NCBI GenBank assembly: GCA_963585895.1 | Contig: OY757915.1 | Coordinates: forward strand, 96,787,405 to 96,851,404 | Direction of reading: 5' to 3' | Length of the DNA stretch: 64,000 bases | DNA from: Sepioteuthis lessoniana | Lineage: Eukaryota > Mollusca > Cephalopoda > Myopsida > Loliginidae | Shown: piece by piece, positions 56,480 to 64,000 of the stretch | Numbering within the stretch: the stretch's first letter is position 1 | Layout of the letters: every line of letters begins with the position of its first letter | The notes under the pieces: generated by a model | What the model was told of the DNA's origin: nothing | The model's input: the letters and a program-made list of their open reading frames with translations, nothing else | The model's database searches: none | Position numbers and translations under genes: made by a program

Positions 56480-58140
56480 TCAGGTTTTGTCTACTGTGAA
56501 GCAAAATCTAGTCAGTTGGGTACTGTCTGTGTGGAAAGCAACATCATGAAACGATTCACTCCTCCGAAAATTTGGAAACGGCATGCTGTACTATTTGGCA
56601 TTCAAAATACAAAGATTTCAGTGTTTGGGTGTCAGTCTGTGGACAATGCAGAGTATTTGACAAGAGTTGAATGAATCCAATGGTGATTATGAAGCTCCAG
56701 CAGCACGGAAGCCTTTCTGTTATCGTTACGACGAGAAAAGATCTCCCAAATTTGTTCCTAAGGTCTAGGCTCTAATTGATAACGATCCTGGCAAGTCAAT
56801 CAGGACCATAGCCACGGACATGAATGTCTGAGCTTCTTATCAGGCAAGCAATGCATGAATGGTTGGTTTCTTGGGTTTTATGGCATATCAACCTTTGTAG
56901 GTTATTTAACGCCAAATCCATTTTTATCTAAATAATCTGTTCTTTCTAAAACAATTCAGTTTAGCATAAGTACACAGTTTAATGGTCAAAAACATTTCTA
57001 TTTCAAACTATTCAAGCAGTTATATGTAACAATTCAGTTAAGTGTAAATACAGTTTTAATGTCGAAAAAACAGTTCTATTTCAAATAATTCAGTTAAGCA
57101 TAAGCGCGCAGTTTAAATGTAAGTACGGTTTAATTGTCAAAAACATTTCTATTTCAAGCTATTCAGTTTATTCAAACAATTCAGTTTAGCGTTAGTCTGC
57201 TGTTAGTTCTATTTAACCCATAGATAGGGTCCTATCAAGTGCTACCATTCAGGGCCAGAGTGGACCTGGGAGCAATGGCAATGAAGGGGTACTTCGCATT
57301 CCCCAAAGAACTAGCACTGCTGGAACCTCACCATCAGATTGTTTAGTGTCATATCCAGAACACTAGTTTTTGTGGGGGGCTGACAGGGCAAGCAATGCAG
57401 GAAGATATTCGCTATTTCGCATACAAGATGGGAAAGGGGCAGTTTTTATCACAGACCAGTTGGACAAAAAGAAAGACCGTATTGCAAAGATTTTAAAGAA
57501 ACTCTAGCATACCTTCCAACCGAACATGCTTTGATTTTTCTCAGATGAGAAAAAATTCGGCCAGTATCGGTGGTCAGTTCACAGAATAACTCTTAGCTTG
57601 CTATGTTCTCACAAGATGTATCAATATTGATAAAAACCAAATACCCAGTTTACATCTTAGAGTTTGGAGTGGTTATTAGCGAGCTTAATGTTAAACCTGA
57701 ATTTATATTCCCTCTTGGCCTCCAACTCAACGAGGAGGCGTATATCAAGTGCCGAGAGGAGTTAGTGTTGCTCTGGATTGTGAGGGTTGCTTCTAGAAGA
57801 CCCTACATCAGACAACAGGCCTCTATGCCATGCCAGACAAGCAGAAGAACCCAGTGTTGGCTGTGAGAAAATTTCTACGACCACATCACCCCAAACATCT
57901 GGCCGCCTAACTCCCCAGATTGCAATCCCCTTGATTACTACGTGTGGGGCGCAGTTTGATGAGAGACCAACAAAACTCTGTGCAACATCAAGAATGAACT
58001 GAAGGCAAGGATAACGGCAGCATTTAACAATTTAAAGAAGGAGACTGAAAAGCTTGCAGGAGATTTCGAAGTTGTATGAAGGCTGTGATTGAAGCCAAAG
58101 ATGATTTCTTTGAATAAATCTAATCTATCGAATTTAAAGA
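56480..58140 (+). pseudogene. Mariner (DD37D type) transposase relic, split by a SINE
   Basis: Fragments in order: SNGDYEAPAARKPF, LIDNDPGKSIRTIATDMNV (HTH region), a SINE insertion, RIQDGKGAVF, FFSDEKKFGQYRW with the first catalytic Asp (57544-57546), RQQASMPCQTSRRTQCWL where Ala replaces the second Asp (57819-57821), WPPNSPDCNPLDYYVWG with the third Asp (57933-57935), and a C-terminal KAVIEAKDDFFE. Spacing from the second to the third position is 37 residues, as in DD37D (maT-like) mariners. Many frameshifts and stops: a dead copy. Confidence 0.8.
56856..57386 (-). mobile_element. SINE family A nested in mariner, 13-base TSD
   Basis: Flanked by GGCAAGCAATGCA at 56843-56855 and 57387-57399. 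Reverse A with tail at the left ('ggttggtttcttgggtttta', 'tggcatatcaacctttgtag') and head at the right ('ctggaacctcaccatcagat'). The head is shortened and ends in 'gtttttgtggggggctgac'. Confidence 0.82.
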
Positions 58141-58238
58141 TATTTTCATGTAATTTTGTTAAATATATCTGATAAAGTGAGATATCGGTGATATTTTCTT
58201 TTTTGTGCAATTTAGACAATTGATCCATCGCAATCACA

Positions 58239-58241
<3 letters not shown>

Positions 58242-58292
<51 letters not shown>

Positions 58293-58379
58293 CATCATAC
58301 AACGTGTGAAAGCACGTGCGATACTCTGTCCTCATCAGCCGCCAACCAGGGTGATAACACAGTTTCGGTAGCTCAAGGC

Positions 58380-58420
<41 letters not shown>
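58242..58420. repeat. Two (TA)n arrays separated by about 90 bases
   Basis: TA at 58242-58290 and 58381-58420. The spacer ('caacgtgtgaaagcacgtgc' and on) is not recognised. Confidence 0.85.
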
Positions 58421-58423
<3 letters not shown>

Positions 58424-58527
58424 TGTATGTATGTGTGTATGATTGGGTAATAATCCATAAATGTTTACATGAAAAGGCTTTGAAGTAAATATAAATAAAA
58501 ATGTTTTTATACACTTTAATATACATC

Positions 58528-59121
58528 ACTCCAATCGGCTGGGATTGTAGAATATATCGACTGCATCTCTGCAGAGTGGTACGACCCCGCCCTACGAGTG
58601 TCCTGATATGACACTAAAAAATCTGATGGTGAGGCTCTAGTAATGGGAACGCAGAGTACCTATTCATTGCCATTGCGCCTTGGTCCACTCTGACCTGGAG
58701 TGGTAGCACCTAATAGGGTCCCATCAATAGGTCAAATAGAACTGTTTGACATTTAAACTGTGTACAAACAAATGACTTATGTGAAATTGAATTTTTTGAA
58801 ATAGAACTGCTTGTAAACAAATGACTGATGTTTAATTGAATTGTTAGTGATATATAGCAATACTTGGAACCATTCAACTGTATGCAAATAAATGAGTAAT
58901 GTTAGATGGAAGCATAAGTGTTGGATACCCATACTTGAAACCATATAATTGTGTTCAAAAGAATGAATAGTGTTGAATAGAATAATTAGTCTTAGATAAC
59001 ATTACTTGTAACCACTTCACTATGAGAAAACAAATGGTTAATATTGAATAGAATGATAAATGTTAGATAGCAATAATTAAAACCATGTAACTGTGTCGAA
59101 ACAATCGCAATACTAGTGTGT
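58528..59121 (+). mobile_element. SINE family A, 5' part (interrupted by SINE B)
   Basis: Head 'ccaatcggctgggattgtag', then about five internal units built on 'acttggaaccattcaactgt' and 'aacaaatgactgatgtt'. Continues at 59447. Confidence 0.7.
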
Positions 59122-59136
59122 AAACAAATTAGTTCT

Positions 59137-59431
59137 GAGGAGGTGCCCGTGGTATAATGGTTACCGTCGTAGGAAATGGACACGGCGACACGAGTTCAAA
59201 TCCTGAACGAGACTGATTGCATTTCACATAGCACTAATACCCTTGGGAAAGGTATGAATCCAGTTATTCTCCTCCAGTTATGGGTAAATAGAAGGACAGA
59301 CTGGTTTCTTTAGCCTTGGTGAGGCAACTAGTGTAGGAGAAGGAAAACTCTGAATTCAAACCTGTTAAACTCCGCTTAAAAATTGACCTTGTGTCATATC
59401 CTGCCCGAGCGGAGGGGTTGGTAAATATGGT
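59137..59431 (+). mobile_element. SINE family B, complete, nested in SINE A
   Basis: A-box 'ccgtggtataatggttaccg', B-box 'cgagttcaaatcctgaac', 3' 'gagcggaggggttggtaaat'. Flanked by a 15-base duplication with two mismatches (59122-59136 and 59432-59446; AAACAAATTAGTTCT / AAGCAAATCAGTTCT). Confidence 0.82.
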
Positions 59432-59446
59432 AAGCAAATCAGTTCT

Positions 59447-59790
59447 CATTTAAAAATGAAATTACCAACAAAATAATCTCTTACTTATCATGTATATCTA
59501 TTTAAATGTGTGCAAATAAATGACATATCAAATTGTTACTGTTACATAGCAATACTTAAAACTATTTTGCTGTGCGCGAACAAATGATTAATAGTAAATA
59601 GAATTATTTGTATTTGATGGAAATACTTGAAACCATTTAACTGTGCGCAAAAAATGAGCTCAGGTTCGTTTAAAAATGTCAACAAAATGTATTTATAACT
59701 CATATATATTTAATATGTATAAACAGGACTTGGCATTAAATAACCTACAAGAGTTGATATGCCATAAAACCAAACCAATCAAATATATAA
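59447..59790 (+). mobile_element. SINE family A, 3' part
   Basis: Internal units, then the tail 'ggcattaaataacctacaag', 'agttgatatgccataaaacc'. Confidence 0.7.
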
Positions 59791-59854
59791 TTGTATATAT
59801 TGTAGTCGTATATAGTTTTTTGATGTTTACATGAAATAAGCTTTGGAAGGGTGG

Positions 59855-60060
59855 ATTTTAACGATAAGTTAAACCGTTTGGGTTATTTTATTCCAAGAGG
59901 TTAGGGAATCACGTACACGGTATAACTATATTTACATTTCTCTGTATTTTCATCAGTTTATCGCACACTATCGTATATTCTATTCTAATACAAATAATTT
60001 GCGAATAGGTCTATTTGACCCACAGACTTGCTGTCACTTAAACTCTTGTGTGAGCCGCTA
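59855..60060 (-). mobile_element. SINE family A, variant-tail fragment
   Basis: 'aaccgtttgggttattttat', 'ccaagaggttagggaatcac' match the variant tail seen at 44370 and 45985. Confidence 0.52.
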
Positions 60061-60111
60061 GATATAACAGGAGGGAAAACTAAATGCGTACAATAACGAC
60101 TAATATTAGTT

Positions 60112-60345
60112 TAATTTCTTCGTTTAATGGTATATCAACCTTCGTAGGTTATTTAATGTCAAAACCTTCTTTGTAGAAGAACAGTAGTGTTATCTAACCC
60201 ATAGCTGGTGATGGGATAAGGAGGTTCATATATTTCACAAGGGTATTAGTCCGAAAGTGAACATAATAGCACAACTTGAATTCGAACTCACCAACGACTA
60301 TGTCGCACTCCAGTACGTTAAGCATTACACCATAAGGATTCCCCA
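60112..60345 (-). mobile_element. SINE family D, full length
   Basis: Reverse orientation: tail 'ggtatatcaaccttcgtagg', body 'gaagaacagtagtgttatct', 'gaacataatagcacaacttg', B-box 'gaattcgaactcacc', A-box 'gcattacaccataaggattc'. Confidence 0.72.
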
Positions 60346-60911
60346 CTCTATCTGCCAACTAACAATAAAAGTCTAACTATTAAAATAAACGGCTTAACAA
60401 AGAGCAGCAGTTGTTGTATGTCTTCTGTTAAGAATTCAGGGTGGGTCTTAATGTCAAGATAGACAGGTAGATATGTACTTTGAAATATAAAATTAAATAT
60501 CACCAGCAAGAAGAAAATTATAATGATGATAACGATGACGTTGATGATGATGTCATCGATCACAAACTTTAACATATAAATAAAAAATTATCAAATTTAA
60601 AATGGGGTTGTTTCTTATTGTCTCTCACCCGATATTATGGTCACATATGTGGTAGTGGTGAGTGGATTGTGACAGTTCAACAAATTATCAGACTTTTTTT
60701 TAATCTGCAAAGTCTTTTTATCATTTTGTTTTTATGACGAAAGAGAAAACGAAGAATGTTTTAAAAAATATCATAGCGAATTGGAGGTTGTACGTTTGTG
60801 TCGTTTTTTTTTTTTGGGGGGAGAATTGGAGAGAATGTATATGCGAGATAGAGATTGTGTGAAAGAGAAAAAGAGGAGAAGAGACCATGTGTGACTGAGA
60901 GAGAGAGAGGT
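60346..60911. other. No recognised gene
   Basis: Contains short GAT/ATG-type repeats near 60520-60555 and G/T-rich sequence; no supported frame. Confidence 0.45.
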
Positions 60912-61040
60912 TGTAATTTACTAAGCTTTTTACTTAGATGTTGCGTAAAGCCATATGAATGGGGTACACAATGAGACTTGAACTCATTCGTCTAGGTTTG
61001 CTAGTCTTTCTTACTAACCCTTACACCGCCAGAGGGACGC
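60912..61040 (-). mobile_element. SINE family E
   Basis: 'ctaagctttttacttagatg', 'gaatggggtacacaatgaga', B-box region 'cttgaactcattcgtc', A-box region 'cttactaacccttacaccgc'. Shows what the LTR-split copy at 20915 looked like before insertion. Confidence 0.65.
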
Positions 61041-61140
61041 GCGCGAGAGAGAAAGAGAGATCATATATGTGTGATATAGAGAAGCGTAGATAGCATATAT
61101 GTGCGAGATGAATATATAAAGTGTGATAGTGAACATGCAT

Positions 61141-61163
61141 GAGAGAGAGAGAGAGAGAGAGAG
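61141..61163. repeat. (GA)n array
   Basis: Short GA repeat within a GA-rich region (60890-61165). Confidence 0.8.
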
Positions 61164-61184
61164 AAAGTAAGTATGTGAGAGGTT

Positions 61185-61880
61185 TGGTTTGGTTTTATGG
61201 TATATCAACCATTATAGATTATTCAATACCAAATTCTTTTTATACATATACATTAAATATATGATTTCTTAACACATTTTATAGACAACATTCTTAAACG
61301 AGCCAGAGTTAATTTTATGCACACAGAAATAAATAAAATCATTTAATTATCTAATACGAATAATTCTATTTACTACTAATCATTTGTTTGCACACAGTTA
61401 GATGGTTCCAAGTATTGCTATATGTCACTAACAATTCAATTAAACATCAGTCATTTTCTTACACACAGTTAAATGATCAAACAGTTCAGTTATGTCAACA
61501 AAGTTAAATGGTTCCAAGTATTGATATGTATCACTAAAAATTCAATTAAACACCAGACATCTATTTACACAGTTAAATGAGAAACAATTCTATTTCAATC
61601 AATTCAGTTAAGTGTAAGTTATTTGTTTGCACTCAGTTTAAATGTCAAACAGTTCTATTTGACCCATGGATAGGATCCTATTAAGTACTACCTCTCCGGT
61701 CCAGAGTGGACCTGGAAGTAATGACAATGAAGGTGTCCTCCACATTCCCTAAAGGTCCAGCATTACTGGAGCCTTATCATCAGATTGTTTAGTGTCATAT
61801 CCAGGACAACCGTTGGAGGAATCTTAATATTCTGCTGAAATGCAGACGGTGTATTCTTCAGTTCCAGCCGACTGGGCCAT
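61185..61880 (-). mobile_element. SINE family A, near full length
   Basis: Tail at the left ('ggttttatggtatatcaacc', 'attatagattattcaa'), several internal units with 'cacacagttaaatggttcca', and the head at the right ('gtgtattcttcagttccagc', 'cgactgggcc'). Confidence 0.7.
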
Positions 61881-61912
61881 GTGAAAGAAAGATAGGTAGA
61901 GTGCATGTATGT

Positions 61913-61914
61913 AC

Positions 61915-62007
<93 letters not shown>
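61913..62007. repeat. Self-complementary (CA)n(TA)n(TG)n array
   Basis: The CA block on the left can pair with the TG block on the right around a TA centre: a near-perfect palindrome of about 95 bases. Confidence 0.92.
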
Positions 62008-62109
62008 AATAATTCCGATGATATGAACATAGGAAAAAAAAGATATTCAGAGGATGTATTTATTTAGAAATGAGTTATATACCAGCATTTATCGTTACGT
62101 TTTTTTCTT

Positions 62110-62330
62110 TTTAATCATCTTCAGAGGGATACCATTATGTGATGTTGTCCTATCCGAAAAATTATTTTCAAATGAAGAAAATGAGGAAATTCTTTGCGTT
62201 CTATTATCGTTAGTAGCGTTCTCTGTCAAAATGTATGTGACGTCGTGTTCGAAAATTTTTAATCTGTATTTTTTGTATATTTTCCGGATCACGTTATGAT
62301 ATCACTCTGAAGATGATTTAAAAATAATCG
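62110..62330. repeat. Inverted-repeat element, about 25-base arms
   Basis: TTTTTAATCATCTTCAGAGG (about 62109-62129) and CTCTGAAGATGATTTAAAAA (about 62305-62325) are inverted copies. The interior is open in both strands for 65-81 codons but has no known motif. May be a non-autonomous DNA element or paired termini of a larger one. Confidence 0.5.
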
Positions 62331-62504
62331 CAACATTAAATGTTGGCCTATTATTCATTTATAGATAAATATATCCTTTTTTTTTCATATTTACACACAC
62401 ACACACACTGATTTTTTTCAATGTTTTTCTTTATATTATTTGTTCCCAATTAGCTGGTGCATCTTGTATCTGTGAATTATACAAGATCAATAGATCGGGC
62501 TAAG

Positions 62505-62640
62505 GCGCCTCACGTTGTATAATGGTTAGCAAGCTTGAAAAGCAAATCATTACTCGTGAGTTTAAGTCTCACTGGGTGCCACATACATCCGGACTTTTGA
62601 CACATTTAAGAAAAGCTTTGTAAATTATTACAAGATGTCC
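62505..62640 (+). mobile_element. SINE family E
   Basis: A-box 'cgttgtataatggttagcaa', B-box 'gtgagtttaagtctcactgg', then 'gggtgccacatac' and 'agaaaagctttgtaaatt'. Resembles a decayed tRNA-derived SINE. Confidence 0.6.
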
Positions 62641-64000
62641 AGATCTCACTATACATTTATAAATGTCATGAAATAAGAGAAATCCCACCTCTATCCTTTT
62701 CACCTGCTGATTTTTAAAATAATTAATGACACGTTTTTAAAAAAAGGGATGGATAGAAGTAATGGTTCACTGCACTCAAATTCTATGTGCGTTTCTTAGT
62801 TGGAATTCAGATTTTGAATATGCGGGACGCTCCCATGTTAGGGATCATCTTATTATTAAGTATAAATTCCCTCATTACTAACTGATGATAAAAATTGCTG
62901 AATAATTCGTAAAATTTAGCATAATGTGGACGCTAAGAATAACTATGATTATAAGAACCATAACGTCTAAAATATCGTCACTGTTGCTGCTGCTTGTTTG
63001 TTCTTTTTCTTCTTTCTTGCCAGTTTGGCTTCAGCGGTAGAGAGCAGCATTTTCTTTAAAAAGGTTTAATGTTTAATCAAAGGTTGTCGAGAATCGTTGC
63101 TTCACACAGGAGGAAAAAAATCAAAAACTTCGAACAAGGTCATCTTGAATAATCTTTTAAAAATCCACGATAAGACTGGGGTGAATTATTCATGTCTGTT
63201 GATAATTGAGTCCAAAATATGCAGATTGGTATTTAATTACACATTTTTCTATTTAACCGATTTGTTCAGCATCGTAATAGTCAAAGTTTTAGCCGTCAAA
63301 TTTTTCTCCATATTCAATCTAGGTTAGTGATTAACGTAGAATTAGATAATTGAAATTTTTCGTTTCTGTTAAAGAAAAAAAACTCTAATACTACTACTAA
63401 TGTCCCATAATAGAAATTATATTTGCATATAAATTTCATACATTAAATGTATCAACTATTATGAGACAGAGTTAACGATAAAAATAGACAAAATCTTTTT
63501 ATTTTATATATATATATATAATCATTGACTCGAATTGCATAAAACTTTTTTTAAATTCTGGAGTCTAAATATTAGTTGTAACCATAAACATAAAGTAGCA
63601 ACCTTCTTAGAAAACCTGAAGACAAAAATAAAAGCATCGAATTGAAACGTTTCTTTTAAAAAAAATTAAGAAACTATTTTTGGGATGGGGGGTTGTTTTT
63701 TTGTTTATTTTTAAAGAAATGTCCCATTAATTAAACAAGAAAATGGAAAATTGCATTATGTCATTATTGAAGAGAAAGACAAGGGATAATACAACTTGAC
63801 ATTACTGTCGTCACTGGAGTTGTCAGACTCGGGTTGAAGACAGCGTCTGACTGCCTCAGAGATTTCAGCTCTTTATTTGTCCAGAAGCCTTTCTCTTGAG
63901 TTGGTATGACCACAAGGTAGCGAAGGTTTTGAATTCTAGTTATTCTTTACCTCGACTTTCAGTTATTATTCGACGTTTTAAAAAAAAATGCTTAGGTTCT
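62641..64000. other. No recognised feature
   Basis: About 1.36 kb of AT-rich DNA with a short (TA)n near 63507-63520. A 76-codon frame at 63097-63327 has no recognisable motif. Confidence 0.5.

Overview
This is an AT-rich, repeat-saturated stretch of a metazoan nuclear genome. I could not support any intact host gene in it. The mix of many diverged tRNA-derived SINEs, long (TA)n arrays, mariner/Tc1 relics, a Penelope-like element with a GIY-YIG endonuclease and dead LINE 3' ends would fit a mollusc, possibly a cephalopod. That taxonomic guess is inference only.

The dominant feature is a direct near-identical duplication. Positions 1-18148 repeat at 21358-39425. The first copy stops exactly at a run of 200 Ns (18149-18348), inside a SINE that is complete in the second copy. 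This looks like two overlapping contig ends (or two haplotypes) placed side by side by scaffolding, not a biological tandem duplication. Sequence after the gap (18349-21357) and after 39425 is single copy within the window. Copy 1 has a cluster of one-base indels at about 8.2-10.4 kb that break structures intact in copy 2. From 11.0 to 18.1 kb the two copies have no net length difference.

Layout of the duplicated block (copy 1 / copy 2): the end of a solo LTR (1-247 / complete at 21007-21603); a short protein-like remnant; SINE families called here A (head 'cccagtcggctggggctgtagaa'-like, non-tRNA), B, C, D and E (tRNA-like 5' ends); two fold-back elements; a palindrome around a CA/TA array; a LINE 3' end; a short MITE; a Penelope-like element on the minus strand; more A/B/D SINEs; and a CpG-richer solo LTR followed directly by a B SINE. 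After the gap come a low-complexity array, an internally deleted mariner, an A SINE, a LINE fragment on the minus strand and an E SINE split by the solo LTR.

The unique right part (39.4-64 kb) holds a third solo LTR inside an A SINE, many A/B/D/E SINEs in both orientations (several nested, with target-site duplications), a 5S rRNA-like fragment, three degrading retroposon or transposon coding relics (LINE 46.4 and 55.3 kb, DD37D mariner 56.5-58.1 kb), and self-complementary microsatellites.

How it fits together: families A, C and D end in closely related 3' tails that can fold as a small stem-loop (AACCT-ACAA-AGGTT and variants with paired changes), suggesting they were copied by one LINE machinery. 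No novel functional system is convincingly present. The most useful observations are the assembly duplication, the shared SINE tail, the three 4-bp-TSD solo LTRs and the palindromic structures.
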